Source: Crotalaria pallida
Taxonomy: Eukaryota > Streptophyta > Magnoliopsida > Fabales > Fabaceae
Direction: 5' to 3'
Length of the DNA: 64,000 bases
NCBI GenBank assembly: GCA_037953625.1
Contig: CM075656.1
Coordinates: forward strand, 89,361,001 to 89,425,000
The notes below the pieces were generated by a model, which made no database searches, was not told the DNA's origin, and was given only the letters and a program-made list of their open reading frames with translations. Position numbers and translations under genes: made by a program. Positions 1-11,922 of the stretch are shown piece after piece; the stretch's first letter is position 1, and every line of letters begins with the position of its first letter.

Positions 1-344
1 GTTGGACAAGACGTCACAGTAAGGAACAAGACATCAAGCGGACACAAAGCTAAGTATTACGCCTAGCTTAATTTTAATTTCATTTGCACAATTATTATTC
101 TCTTACATGCTTACATGCTAAGAAATAAATCATAGACATTTATGATGAGAAATTGACTCTGAGATAGTGCTTAGACGTGATGGTTTAAACCGCCCCTAAG
201 TATACCCAGCCTAATGCATGAAATAAGATTATCGCTAAGGGGCTTGATGCGTGATGGTCTTAACCTTCCTCAAGCAAAACCAATTAAAAAAAAACACACA
301 CACAAGCGGGCGCGTTGGTATGAACCTCCCCCGAAAAAAAAAAT

Positions 345-485
345 TTGTGCAAGAGCACACAGAATAAAAATTGTGCAAGAGCACGCCAGAATAGAAATTG
401 TGCGAGAGCACACAGAATAAAATTGTGCGAGAGCACGCCAGAGATTAAGACTGTGCAAGAGCACAACGGAATGAAAATTGTGCAA
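345..485. repeat. ~33-bp tandem repeat
   Basis: About five imperfect copies of a unit containing 'gtgcaagagcac' followed by 'agaataaaaatt' or 'cagaatagaaatt'. The gtgc...gcac core is itself an inverted repeat. It lies in the untranslated part of the LTR element. Confidence 0.8.
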
Positions 486-602
486 AGAGATTGCACATAA
501 AAGATAGAATATCCAAAGGTGCGATTGGATGCCGCTCTCCGCCTTTGTGATGGATAAGCGTAAGTGGGTAGAGGCCACCCCACTCATTGCTCAGAATCAC
601 AA

Positions 603-673
603 ATACTTGTTATTTGTAAAGAGATTGCAAGCGTTGAAGCAAGAGATTGCAAGCGTTGAAGCAAGAGATTGCT
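603..673. repeat. 23-bp tandem repeat
   Basis: The unit 'gcaagcgttgaagcaagagatt' is repeated in tandem twice, with a third partial copy, just upstream of the purine tract. Confidence 0.75.
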
Positions 674-819
674 AAAACGTAAAGAAAAAAGAGAAAACGA
701 AAAGATGACAAAAGATATCATTAATAATAGTGCAGGTACATAGTGATAGATGCCAAGGTCATACAAAACAGCCATCAAACAACAAAGGTGTAGATGCGGA
801 AATATGATCCATTACAAGA

Positions 820-1030
820 AAAATAAAAAAAAAGGGAAAGAAAAGAAAGAAAAAAAAAGAAGAAGAGAAAAAAAAAGAAGAGAAAAAAAAAGAGAAAAGA
901 AGAGAAAAAGGAAAAAAAAAAAAGAGAAAGACAAAAAAAAAGAGAGAAAAAAAAAAAGAAAAAAAAAGAGAGAAAGAAAAGGAAAAAAAAAGAAGAGAAA
1001 AAAAAAGAGAGAGAAAAAAAAAGAGGTACA
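820..1030. repeat. ~210-bp purine (A/G) tract
   Basis: Almost pure A and G on the + strand (runs of a with gag, gaag and aaga). Both strands are open, giving Lys/Arg/Glu-rich or Phe/Leu/Ser-rich frames. These are low-complexity artefacts and not proteins. Confidence 0.9.
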
Positions 1031-1784
1031 AAGTGCATTTAAAAAGAAAAGAATAAGTCATCAGAGGGGCAGAATGAGCAGAAGAACTCTTGTGTGGAAG
1101 AGTCTCTGGGGCGGGAGTATCTACAGGGACCAAGGCGGAGGCGGAAGGGGGGTCCAGGATTATGCCCTTGAGGACTTGCACTAGGAGAAGGAGAAGGCGA
1201 CACTTTACTCTCACGGTCGTTAGAAAAATTTTCACCAAAATCAATTGTCTCAGCAAGAGGAGGTGGGGCGGAAGCATAACCGAAGCGAAGCTCTGCGCCC
1301 AGCAGGAGGCGGGCTAGCAGCAGGAGGCGGGCTCGTAGCAGGAGGCGGGCTGGTAGCAGTCGCCCTCTTTTGTTTTTTGGGGGTGGGGCGGAAGCCTTTG
1401 AGGATGAAATCTTGGCAGCAGAAGACCTTCGCCCTCGTACACTTGGACCATTCAGATTTAGATGAAGCGGAAGGAATTTGTTTCCTCTTAGAAGCGGAGG
1501 CGGAAACAGAAGTAGCCAACTCAACTGCAACAAAAAAAAAGTTCAGTAATATAAAAAAAGACGAAAGAAGAAGAAAAGGAAAGGAGAAGAGTGAGGAAAG
1601 CAAAGAAAATAAATACACAAAAGAAAAGGGAAGATATAACTAAGCTGGGGAGTGAGGCGGAAGACCGGTGGCAGCCCCAGAATCATGAAGAGGAGAAAGA
1701 GCAATAGTAGGGACTTGGTTCGTTTCAGTGGAAGTACACAAATAAAGTTCAGGATCATGAGAACTCTCCAAGGGAGCGGAGGGA

Positions 1785-2303
1785 TTAGAAGAACAAAGTA
1801 CCATCATAAGGAGGCGAAGATGCAAGGGGCTTAGGCGAAACGGCATCAGCAGCATCAGGAACACCAAGAGGATCAAGAATGAGAGTACAAGGGGCTTGGT
1901 CAAAGCCTAATTGTCTGGCTGCTTGGTCTGGCCTATATGCATAGGGCCATAAAGCTCCACCAAAAGATCTAAGACTGTCAGTAATCACAAAGCCAAGGAG
2001 ATGGCGAGGAGAAATGATCATAAGCCACAGATCAAAGGTACCCTTAGTACGTTTGGAAGAGTTATTGCAAGAATTGGAAAGAGACTCCGTATAGAGAGCA
2101 TGAAGCCCCTCACATCCAGGAAGAAGGTTTGCAAAGGCTATTCCCACCTGTTCAAGGACAAGGGCGAAGGGAAGATTATGGACAAAAGCGTGGTCCACCC
2201 ATGTGAACCAACCACCAGTACCAGTAATGCGACTGTGAAAACAGATGGGAGACCGAGGGAACTCTTCGATAGCCAAGCGAGAGTGAAGAAGGTGAGGACC
2301 CAC
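1785..2303 (-). pseudogene. Antisense ORF resembling plant mobile domain (PMD) protein
   Basis: A 172-residue minus-strand frame running antisense to the retrotransposon. It contains WFTWVDHAF near residue 38 and, near the end, WPYAYRPDQAARQLGFDQAP. The latter is like the 'hRVARQFGFDQ' signature of plant 'aminotransferase-like, plant mobile domain' proteins, which are abundant in plant genomes and often carried by transposons. Downstream minus-strand frames (about 1039-1618) are Ser/Ala/Pro-rich, as is usual in the tails of such proteins, but stops and frame changes separate them. The start codon is arbitrary because the similarity probably extends upstream. I infer a degraded antisense passenger gene of the LTR element. 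The function of the domain is unknown. The family call rests on one motif recognised by eye. Confidence 0.45.
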
Positions 2304-2544
2304 CTCATGGGAGCAAGCGGGCGAAGAAGGCGCAAAGGAGCCTCGCCTCCCTAAGGGAGACGCTCAAAGCTTGTGAACCGGGAGAATCGAGCAAGTCATT
2401 GGAGGAGGGACGGTTATGGATGGAAGAAGACGTAAGGAATTGGTTTGCAGCAAAAGGGAAAAGTGCAAGAGTGGCTAGTTTCTTTTTTCCTTAACTACAC
2501 GACAAAACTATACAGGGGAGGCGGAAAGGCTTTTCCCTTTTCCT

Positions 2545-2558
2545 GCAAAAGGGGCTAT
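2545..2558 (+). other. Polypurine tract before 3' LTR
   Basis: 'gcaaaaggggc' lies immediately before the TGTTGAGG start of the LTR, which is the position of a plus-strand priming site. Confidence 0.6.
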
Positions 2559-3437
2559 TGTTGAGGATCAGTTTATTGGGCCAGAAGAAGAATTAAAGAT
2601 GAATCACCAAGAATTGGGCCAGTGGATCCAGCATAGAAGATTAGAGCATAGAAGGAGGAGCGGCCCAAAACGTGGTCAGAAAGGAAAGCATATTTGGGGA
2701 CTCCACCCACAAAGCTGGACATCAGGGATGATGTGGCCAGCTGGGCGGACGTACCCTGAGAGTTTCTGAGGACTGTGGATTGGTAGGCTCTGAGCGAGCT
2801 CCGCCTCAGAGAGACAAAGTAGTCTCTTGAGGACTTGCACAATGACCGGAGAGCGGCCTTTAAGCAACAAAAGGGAAAGAGAGGGTAGCATAGGTGAAGT
2901 GGGCCATGTTCATGAATCATGGAAAAGGGGTCTTTTGACTCTGACCTAAAGAAATAAGACTAGGGAGAGTTAGGTAAATATAGTGTGAACTTGGGGAGGA
3001 AGTAAAACACTTAATGGTTAAGAAAATGAGATTCTCGAGGGAGATAGTGACAAGAGAGGAGGGGAGAGAGCTTAAGAAGGGGAAAAAAGAGAGAAGAGGG
3101 GGATCATCATAAACAACAATAGAAACCCACATATCAGGGACAACAACAAGGAAACACGGAGAGAGACTTAGGGGAATAATGAAAGAAAAGATAAATAGAA
3201 ACCAAGAGAGAAAGGGGGGTGAGCGAACCAGAGGGAGGAAGAGCGAAAGGGGAGAAGTCCCTTTGTTGCTTAAGAAAGCTTGTCATCCCTCTCACTAAAG
3301 GCCACTGTGCAAGACTTGCTTACTCTCCTCCACCATTAGATTCCAGAAACTCTATTATTATCATTGTTGTCTTAATCTCTAAAGTTTACAAACCTCAAAT
3401 CTCATTATCATATTTCCCCATTTTTTGACCCTCAACA
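2559..3437 (+). mobile_element. 3' LTR (879 bp)
   Basis: It starts TGTTGAGG and ends CCTCAACA, a perfect 8-bp terminal inverted repeat of TG...CA type, with a polypurine tract just outside its left end. The partner 5' LTR is not in the window, so the target duplication cannot be tested. Candidate flank on the right is 'acgta' (3438-3442). Open frames inside it are short and not gene-like. Confidence 0.65.
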
Positions 3438-5744
3438 ACGTATCATCCATAATTCATGGATTAATAATCATTGATTTATAAATAAAAGTAAAACACATAA
3501 ATTAATCATTAATATACATCCATTAAACTCAAATAAATTAATTATTTTAGCCTTTTTGTCACTTTTCATATTTAGGGATTACCAATTTGGTTATTTATTA
3601 CTGTACTAATTTATTTTTTTAATATTGAAAGTGTCTTTACTAAAGTTGTTATGGACTAATATAAGTTGATACAAGATTAATTTTTTAGATCTTAAAAAAA
3701 AAAAAAAAAAGATTAACTTTTTAGAGACTAACATATCCTAAAGCATTAAAACTAAAACATGGAGTATTCGATGATGAGACTAGTATACTTATTTGAAAAT
3801 CCATTGATTTTTCTATCCTCGAAGGTGCATCAAGCATGAGACTAGTATCCGGGATGAATCATCCTTCATGCATTATTATGCCGCTTATTATGAACTCTCT
3901 TTTAGGAGCCTTTAATGCGAAGAACAACAATAATTGCAAGTTGCAACATTACTTGCAATTTGTTCTGTGAAAGTATTATTTGTGCTTCTAGTAGCTTTGA
4001 AATGAAATCTTTATCTCATCTTTAAAAGAAAATTCAAAGGACGACGACTACTAGAAACATAATTATCTTGTTGTTATATTTCCTCTAATATCTAGTGTGA
4101 ATAAAATTGCAACATGGCTGATTCTTATTTTGAGGCCATACAAGTTGCTTTGGTTTAGCCTATCTTGTTTGCCTTACTACCTTTGACTTAATGAATCTAT
4201 GTGCCCACGTCAATTTTCTGAGAGCAATTCTTGGGGCACACATACATCACATGAGTAGAGATCTTCTAAGCCAACTTTTATGTCACTCTCTTTGCCATCA
4301 ATAATAATCGGCCAACTAATTTAACACCTCTATTTTCGATTAACTATCGTTGTTAGCTTTTAAGTGTGCAAGGTTAATAAACTTTTGGTGGTGATTTGGC
4401 AATTTTTATCGAGCTATCCATTTACCATTGGTGGTAAAAGGAGTGAAATAAAGAAGTTGATATAGAAGATCTCAACTCCACATGTCAATTTTTTTTTCCT
4501 TTTTTCATTCTAAACTAAAAATAGGTTTGGTGATAGTGTTATCCAAGTATTATTAGTAGCATTAGAATGGTTAATATTTGATACACTTTGTTAAAATTAT
4601 TTTTATAACTATTATTAAAATTTTAAAAAATATTAAGTAAATAATTTTTTTTATAAAAACAAATTACTAATGCTATTGGAAATAGAAAAATTAATTCATA
4701 AATACATACGACTTGAACAAATTTTTTAAGAAAAACTTATATTTAGAAGCAAATGAATGAAGTAAATCTTTTTCCCCAAAACGTGGTGGTAGTACCTTGT
4801 TAAGCTTCTTTCTTTATGTTTTAAAATTGGATGGAGCCTTGGAGGTTTTCTTTGGTGATTGCAGCCTTGCAGGTCCTAGAACTTCAATTTGTTCTATTGT
4901 TTCAAGGAAAAACCAGTTTTTTTTAATGTCTGGTAAGGTGTAAAGTATCTTTTATAAGTAAAATTTCATTAAGAAAAATATAGAAGGTATGCTCAAATCA
5001 ATATATTAAGAGAAAAATAATTCATTAAGGGCAAAATCAACTTCCCCTGTTAATATATTTTAAAGGTGTTATACATCAATAAAAAAAATTAATCTAGTGA
5101 AGGAAGATAATGAAGAGTAAATTTTAATCTTAATAGCATCAAACCAACATGAGATATCAATAACATCATCAATAAAAATAATTTCATTTCTTTAAATCCA
5201 AATAGTCCAACAAACATATATCTAAATCATGAATATATAAAAAAAATTTACCTTGCTCAAAGAGTTTCCAACCAACTATGCGTCACAAAGAAATATCCAA
5301 CAAAAAAGAGTCGAACACCAAGGAGCAATTCATCCATGCATGAGTATAATGTTTGCCAAAGTAGAACAACCACATGGCAAGAAATAAATAAATGATACCT
5401 TCAAAGACAAAAAATAAAAAATAAATAAATAAATAATTTTTGGGCATCAATCATTCACCAAGTATGGCATGAGAGGAACTTGAGAACTTTCAAAGACTCT
5501 AATAGATCAATTGGCAGCATATTCAGAATTATCAAGAGAGAAATAGCATTTAGAATTAATTTTTGTATTCCTTCTTTTAGGAGCTGGCGAATAAGGCCAT
5601 TGTCGATAGGATTAGTTGTGAACTCTAATTATTTAGTCCCCTAAGGTAGTTTGAACCCTTCATAGAAGATGGTAAGTACCTTAGTGGGCTTGGTTTACTT
5701 TTGTTTCCTTGAACTCTTCTTAGAAGGTGCCAAGGGGGTTGAAG
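3438..5744. other. AT-rich intergenic DNA, no feature seen
   Basis: No reading frame over 60 codons, no recognised repeat boundary and no RNA gene seen in this stretch. Confidence 0.6.
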
Positions 5745-6495
5745 TAGTGACGGATCCAGGAATTTTACTTAATGGGGGCGACGCTTATATAAAAAAATTT
5801 TAAAACAAAAAAAATAATGCGTCAAAGAGAAATATATTAATTATCTTATGATATTATCACATTTCAATACATAGAAATATCTTGCACGAATTTCATAATT
5901 GCTCCCTACGCTTTCTCATGTTTTGGAAATATTGAAGGATTTTCTCATTTTCAATACTATCAAAAATATATTTCTCAACATAGGTAATCAAACAATCATT
6001 CAACCATTCATCTCCCATACGATTTCGCATTCGATTCTTGATGATATTCATGGCTAACCTTCGCATTCGCATTCGATTCTCCCAAAAGATTAATTCAAAA
6101 AGTTTGTCAGTCTAACCTTTAATTTTTTAATTGAAAAAGATTAAAAAATAATACATCTCTGCAAAATATATACTTACCAGTATTACTTTTGGCTTTTTGT
6201 GTGAAAGAAAGAGTAAACAATCAAGGGAAATAACAATTGTGTGAGCAGACTAACAAAGTGAAAAAAAACGCACAGTACGCACTCAATGCAGTAGGGCAGC
6301 AACAAACTTTGCAGCGGCTAAGTAGAATTTGTCAAAAATCTGTATGCAACTTTCTAATTTTGGATGGGCTGAGGGCATTGGGCCTTAATAATATAATAAA
6401 AATGAGTAAAAAACCAAATATATGTATATAAATTTTTTTTGCAAAAACTTAGTGGGGGCACGTGCCCCACTTGTGACTACATGGCTCCGTCCCTG
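5745..6495 (-). mobile_element. Deleted hAT element
   Basis: Imperfect terminal inverted repeats (left TAGTGACGGATCC; right end, read inward, CAGGGACGGAGCC) are flanked by an 8-bp target duplication, ggttgaag at 5737-5744 and ggttaaag at 6496-6503 (one mismatch). Sub-terminal 'gggggc' blocks are present at both ends. The interior keeps only the 3' end of a transposase gene, so it is an internally deleted, non-autonomous copy. Confidence 0.8.
5890..6060 (-). pseudogene. hAT transposase C-terminal dimerisation fragment
   Basis: About 55 codons on the minus strand read open to a TGA or TAA-type end. They include NRMGDEWLNDCLITYVEKYIF, cut short here to its key features: the MGDEWLNDCL block, followed by a hydrophobic/acidic stretch and a basic 'MRKRRE' tail. 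This is the usual C-terminus of plant zinc-finger MYM-type/hAT transposases, whose dimerisation domain ends this way. The catalytic parts are missing. It lies inside the TIR-bounded element and in minus orientation relative to the window. Confidence 0.7.
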
Positions 6496-6547
6496 GGTTA
6501 AAGTAAGGAAGATTAGTCTACAAACCCCATACTTTACGTCTGTTGTT

Positions 6548-6745
6548 AATCCCCAAACCCTGTTTTTTCCCATGGGGTTCTATCGGAATATTTTCTGATA
6601 CCCCGAGTCGGAAAAATGCATTTCCGACTTTAAAAATGAATTTTTAATAAACAAGTATTCGAAAAAATGCATTTTTCCAATTCGGGGGTATCGGAAAATA
6701 TTCCGATAGAACCCCATAGAAGAAAAAAAAACGGGGTTTGGAGGC
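6548..6745. repeat. ~200-bp foldback (inverted repeat)
   Basis: The left arm (about 6548-6627) and right arm (about 6660-6745) are inverted copies. The left has 'ggggttctatcggaatatt' and the right its complement 'aatattccgatagaacccc', followed by matching 'ataccccga'/'tcgggggtat' and 'aaatgcattt'. This makes a long hairpin with a loop of about 30 nt. It is probably a small foldback MITE. Confidence 0.8.
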
Positions 6746-7687
6746 TAAAGTGTGAGATTTGCACACTACTATCTATTTTTTGCATTGTGGTAATAAGTTT
6801 TTTTTTGGTATACTGTAATAAGATTTTTTCTTTTAAAAAAAATAGATAAACGATGATACCTTGATTCCTCAACTACCTCATGCCACAAATAGCATAGCAT
6901 ATCGACATTAACATCGTGCCGCACTAAATTACATTTAATAGCAACACGATTCAAGGAAAGTTGTCATGTAAAAGCAAGAATTTTGAAAAGTACTTTAAAT
7001 TTTCACAACATCTAGAAATACATGAGAATAATTTCACCAACCAATCTAGGCAAATGCACATGAACCCATCTCGAAACAATTATGCAGACTTCACAAAAAA
7101 AATCAAAAACACCTACCACAATCCATTTCCAAAAATTATCAACATTAACAATAATTATCTCGGCATCCAAAATATTATTAAAATCATGTAACCTATCAAT
7201 TTCATATTAAAAATGCACGGTGTAAAGTTGTGTGGTACTAAGTACTAACTAATCATAAGCCATAATAAGGCGTGGCTTAATTGGCAGCTTAAACTAAACT
7301 ATTACTACGTGAGTGGGACCAAGCCATCAAAAGTGGGGATAGAAAATTAGTCACACACTTGAGCATAATGAAAGTGGCTTTCGCACCATCAAGTGCGTAG
7401 ATAACTAGCGAGAATTTGTTTTAATTTAATTAGAGATTTGGGTTTAGAGTCTTTCGAACGCAACTACCTTAAAACTAGTACTTATAATAATGTTATGCTA
7501 CTAAAAAAATACATGTTTGTGTTTTTTTAAAGAAAAAAAATCTTTTGCAAGGGAAAACAATTCCTTATAATTAAACTTATCAATACTGGTTGTAAGTTAT
7601 CACAAGGTGACATTATTTACTTATTGTTTATTTTTCTTTTAAGTGATATTTTAGATTCATTTATATGTTCAGAGTAATTCACCCGAA

Positions 7688-7797
7688 GTCCGCGTAAGAT
7701 AGTCCAGTTGGTGACTACAGGGACACTTAAGAACACTTAGGAATTCCCCGTCCCCCAGGTCATGGGTTCTAGTCCCAGACCTCCCATGTAAACCAAA
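7688..7797 (+). mobile_element. tRNA-derived SINE, 110 bp
   Basis: Flanked by a perfect 17-bp target duplication, agagtaattcacccgaa (7671-7687 and 7798-7814). Paralogous sequences at 19223, 20604 and 22840 lack it, giving empty sites. Inside, 'tagtccagttggtgac' resembles a pol III A box and 'gggttctagtccc' a B box, and the tail is A-rich. It is present only in copy A. Confidence 0.85.
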
Positions 7798-9403
7798 AGA
7801 GTAATTCACCCGAAATGTGTGATTTTCCTTCAATAAATATTATCACTAAACCAACTATAGGTATTGGTTAGTTACTCCTCTTTGAATATATTTCTATTAT
7901 ATATTATTTTCAATAATTATACTTTGAATTTTTATTATTTTTTAAAAATTTTCCATGTCTAAAAACATTTAAATCTGAGAGAAGTTTGGTCAAGTTTTAC
8001 AAGATCTAAAAAATAACACTAATTCTGATAATTTATGTAAGATATTTTGAGATAAATTCACAATGACGAAAGAAATTAATAAATTTTGTTTAAAATGTTT
8101 GAAATGTAAACTTTTAATATTTTTAAAAAAATATTAGTATCATGATTCTAAAAAAAAAGTATTTTTGAAATAAATTAATTAAATATCATTACAAAATATA
8201 ACGATGTACTCGTATATCTTATTAATTTATTATTATTTACAAAGATTCTTATATTAAAAATTGGTGAAAATAATACAATTCAAAACACGTGCGCTTGACA
8301 ACAAGGACGCCTAGAAAACAAGTTTTACAATTATTAAAGGGTGACAGCAGGGTTAGATGGGAATGTTTTTCATCTAACCTAATCAAATGCTGACTTTATA
8401 TTTAGTTTAATAATTATAGAAGGCAGACTTGAAAACCTATTCACCCTCAACAACTAGTTTTGATTTGGTTTTTTAGAAAAATATAGTGTAGCAATTTTTG
8501 CCGCCATTTGAAGATCAATTTAACAAGATTTTTATAAGCTATTCAAAACAGTGATTTGATTTAAGAGAAATGTTAACCAACTTTGACACATTGGTTAATG
8601 ATTCAAAAGTAGAAATATGCATCCAAAATTTTGAAAACTCAAACCTTGTACTCCCACAATCTCACAGGGACGATAAAAAAATGTCAATTTTTTTTCCTAG
8701 ACTAAAGTTAAAATAATAAATGCAAAATTAAGAAATTGTAAAATTTAAATTTTGATTAATTGATCAATGAAAAATATATTAAATTAGATATTTGATAATT
8801 GGTTAATGTATTAGTTAGGCAAACTATTAAATATATATTTCTTTAATTTTTCTTAATTTTTACAATTTGTTACCATTTTTATGAAACGGAAAAAGTATTT
8901 TTCATACAGTCACTTTCACCATTATTTTGCAGAACATCGGTCTTTTTGGTCTTCTCTTTGCACAAAGACTCTATGGACAGTCGAGAGGCACACAAACATA
9001 CAACATTAAAAAAAAAACAAACAAACAAACAAACTTGACATACTTACTCACTTTTTCTTGCTCCCTTAATTTGTTTAATTTGGCAAAAGATACAAGGATT
9101 CAAACAAATATATCAACCCATACATTTCAGAAAAAAAAACCTTCATAAAAGATTCCACCGTGAATAAATCGACCTTAATCTATCTCATATTCCCTAACAA
9201 AAGAAAAAATTTTAATCGATCCGTCATTTCTACATCATTCATGATTCCAACAAATAGAAATCTGACATAAAATAAAAATAACAATCACTTTCATTTTATA
9301 ACTACATTTTTTTTCCATGTTAATTTGTTACCGATCGAGATCATACGAACAATATAGTAATTCAAAATCAACTAATAATTTTTTAACGCAAGAACTTAAC
9401 TAG

Positions 9404-9961
9404 CTAGGTGCCTGTGCTACTTGTGCTTTCAAGTTGAGACCTATGTACACAGATGGAACTTGTGCAAGACCCACTAGCACTTGAATCAGAACAATCCTCC
9501 TGATTATTATTATTAATATTGAAATCATGATTAGAAGAAGAGAACTTGAAAGGAGAAGCAGCAACAACTTGAGCTGGAAAATTAAGCAAAGCCTTGGAGC
9601 CTCTCATCTCGAAAGCAGCTCTATCATAAGCCATAGCAGCTTCTTCAGCAGTTTGAAATGTTCCAAGCCATACTCTGGCTCCATGGCGTGTTGAATCACG
9701 AATCTCCGCCGCGTACTTCCCCCAAGGACGGCGCCTCACACCTCTATAGTGCTTCTTGGCTATGCTACTTGTTGGTTCTAGGCCGTGTACATGATGATGA
9801 GAATTACTATTGATGAGAGCTTGATGGTGTTGGTGCCTTTGAGGGAGAAAAGTGTTGCTCATGGCGGTATTGGCCTCGTTTAGGACTTGGTATATCACCA
9901 TGTCCTGTGAGTCATTCTCATTCAAGGGTAACTCTGTTTGGGATTGGGACACTAAAACCAT
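9404..9961 (-). CDS. AP2/ERF transcription factor (group IX-like), intact
   Basis: Encodes 185 residues in one exon. One AP2/ERF DNA-binding domain lies at about residues 70-130: it begins KKHYRGVRRRPWGKYAAEIRD and continues through WLGTF, EEAAMAYDRAAF and RGSKALLNFP. It has the Ala and Asp in 'AAEIRD' typical of the ERF (GCC-box binding) subfamily rather than DREB. Family knowledge suggests a nuclear activator or repressor in ethylene, jasmonate or defence signalling. Group IX is my best fit from domain wording, not a tree. The N-terminus is Gln/His/Asn-rich and the C-terminus Ser/Asn-rich with acidic residues, both low-complexity and possibly regulatory. The start was chosen because it gives the full frame and the same ATG is kept in the duplicate. 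The 34 kb duplicate is broken, so this is the only intact copy here. No neighbouring gene is evident. Confidence 0.93.
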   Translation of the reverse strand: MVLVSQSQTELPLNENDSQDMVIYQVLNEANTAMSNTFLPQRHQHHQALINSNSHHHVHGLEPTSSIAKKHYRGVRRRPWGKYAAEIRDSTRHGARVWLGTFQTAEEAAMAYDRAAFEMRGSKALLNFPAQVVAASPFKFSSSNHDFNINNNNQEDCSDSSASGSCTSSICVHRSQLESTSSTGT

Positions 9962-10104
9962 GGTTTTGAATTTTGATCTTGCTCTTCTTCCAATCTTGTT
10001 CTCTTGGGTGGTGTTACGTTGTGTAGTAATTGGTTTGAAGAAATGGGGGGAAGATTGTGTTAAGTGGCTATGAACTTGCTTTTATCTTTGGAAATAAATG
10101 GGCA

Positions 10105-10110
10105 CACGTG
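10105..10110. promoter_or_regulatory. G-box CACGTG upstream of ERF gene
   Basis: A perfect CACGTG about 145 bp upstream of the ERF start codon. In copy B the same site (about 35238) reads CAAGTG, so the element is lost there. G-boxes bind bZIP and bHLH factors. Function here is inferred from position only. Confidence 0.5.
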
Positions 10111-10378
10111 GGGTCATCGTAGAATTTTATTTTTTTTTGTTATTTATTTATTTATTTTGTATAGAGCGATTGAATATTTAGTGGCTGAGAGGAAGGTTCT
10201 TGCAACAAAGAGAAGAATGGACTGACTTTGCTACTTGTTGGCTGGCTATCTAGTCTAGGTTTATAATCGCCATCGGTTTACCACTAAATAAAATTAAGAT
10301 GAGTGAGAGAATATGTTAACCTGATACTTAAACACGCCCATTACACATGTGATGATGTGATTGTGCTGCAAAGTAGTA

Positions 10379-10651
10379 CTACCTCCATTCCTAATTATGA
10401 AGCTCTCTTGGAAGATTTCATGTTCATTAAGAAAGTGGAATAATTTAGTTAATTGTATTGAAAATATGAAATTTTGATATGTATTTTCAAAATTACCCCT
10501 ATTAATATTATTGGGAATCTAAAAAGTGTTAAATAAATAGGGGTGTTTGTGAAAAAAATAATTAATACTCATTAAAAATTGGTAAAGGGCCTTATAAATA
10601 GGGACAAAATAAAAGTGTTAAAGAGGATCTTATAATCAGGGACGGAGGGAA
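10379..10651. mobile_element. Stowaway-like MITE (copy A only)
   Basis: Ends read 'ctacctccattcc' and, inverted, 'tccctccgtccct', with a TA target. Copy B at about 38393 ('gtagtataatg') is the empty site. Confidence 0.75.
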
Positions 10652-11227
10652 TATAATGTATGTTCATTTAGTTTTTTTTTAATAATAACTCTAACACGCC
10701 CATTGCACATGTCATTGCGTTGCAAAATATAATGTTCATGTGTTTTTTTTTTAATTTATAAAAATGAGTGAGAGAATATTTTTTTCTATGAAATAACACA
10801 ATTTATATTCAAAATATTTAACATTTATATTTTTTATTTATAATTAATTTTGAGTGTGATGGCATAAACGTTTGGAATATTGGTGAGAAATCATATATTT
10901 ATGACATCACTTTCTGATGAGACCAGTTGTTTGAGACCGGAGATCAGAGTTAAAAGCTGGTGGATCTCACGGTTACTAGAAGTTCAGGCCTAATACCGGT
11001 CTTTGATTTTGACTTTTCGCCGTTTTAGTTTGTTTCTTTTTATTTAGAATCTCTCTTTTCTTTTTTTAAATAATTTTATTGTGGTAATTAGACCTTTTAT
11101 AAAAGATTTTCTTAATTTCAATGATATTTAATTTAAAAAACAAACTTATCATAAATTTTATTTAAAAATCTAAAGATAATACGTTATATTGGCCAAAAAG
11201 TAAGGACGTGGTCATTATAATTTTTTA

Positions 11228-11526
11228 CTCACTCTATCACATTATTTTGGTAAAAGTCAAACAAATCAATGAAAATAAGAGAATATCTTTTTAATATAAT
11301 GTATGATTCACTCATTAATTAAAAATTGATATTATACAAATTTTCATGTAATTACAATTAATACATATTGCAATATTGCATCAAAAAAATATTTAAATAT
11401 GTTTTCCTTACTTACTTATTAATCATCAATAATATATTATCTTTAAGATTTTTCATTTATTTTTTTATTTTAATATGAGATAAATTCTTTTTGCATTTTT
11501 TTTACAAAGACAATGAGATAGAGGGA
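11228..11526. mobile_element. MITE (copy A only)
   Basis: TA-flanked, with ends 'ctcactctatcac' and 'gagatagaggga'. Copy B (about 40680) lacks it and has 'cactacag' at the join. Confidence 0.6.
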
Positions 11527-11579
11527 TATTTCATGTTAAAAGAAGAAGAAAAAAACTATTGTATTAGTAGTAATTAGTA

Positions 11580-11850
11580 CTCCCTCTAATACTATTTATA
11601 AGATCCTTTTGAGAATTTTATTTTGGTCCTATTTATAAGATTCTTTTTCAATTTTCAATAGCATTTAATTATTTCTTTCTACAAACACCTTATAAAGTCA
11701 ACACTTTTTAGAGTTCTAATAATAATTATAGGGGTAGTTTTGAAAAAGTATATCAAATTTTCACATTTCAATGTCACTAACACATTTATCCACTTTCCTT
11801 GGTGAGAAGGAAAAATCTTAAAAGGGTCTTATAAATGGGACCGATGGGAG
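11580..11850. mobile_element. Stowaway-like MITE (copy A only)
   Basis: Ends 'ctccctctaatacta' and 'ggaccgatgggag', flanked by TA. Copy B (about 40738, 'gtaattagtagtattg') is empty. Confidence 0.75.
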
Positions 11851-11922
11851 TAGAATTGAAGGCTTAGTTTTTATTAAAGAAAGAAATAAATTAATAAAAT
11901 GTGATCAAAGGAGAAATGATAT

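Larger units (their letters stand above)
1..2558 (+). mobile_element. 3' internal part of an LTR retrotransposon
   Basis: This stretch lies upstream of a clear polypurine tract and 3' LTR, so I read it as the 3' internal region of an LTR retrotransposon whose 5' end lies left of the window. No gag, protease, reverse transcriptase or integrase motif is visible here. It holds short tandem repeats, a purine tract and antisense reading frames. An untranslated, repeat-rich stretch plus an antisense frame between pol and the 3' LTR is known for plant Ty3/gypsy Tat/Ogre-type elements, so that lineage is my guess and not shown. Confidence 0.55.

Noticed and set aside
750..1277. Long open frames on both strands over the purine tract
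   Set aside because: They exist only because an A/G tract lacks stop codons on either strand; the Lys/Arg/Glu or Phe/Leu/Ser translations are low-complexity.
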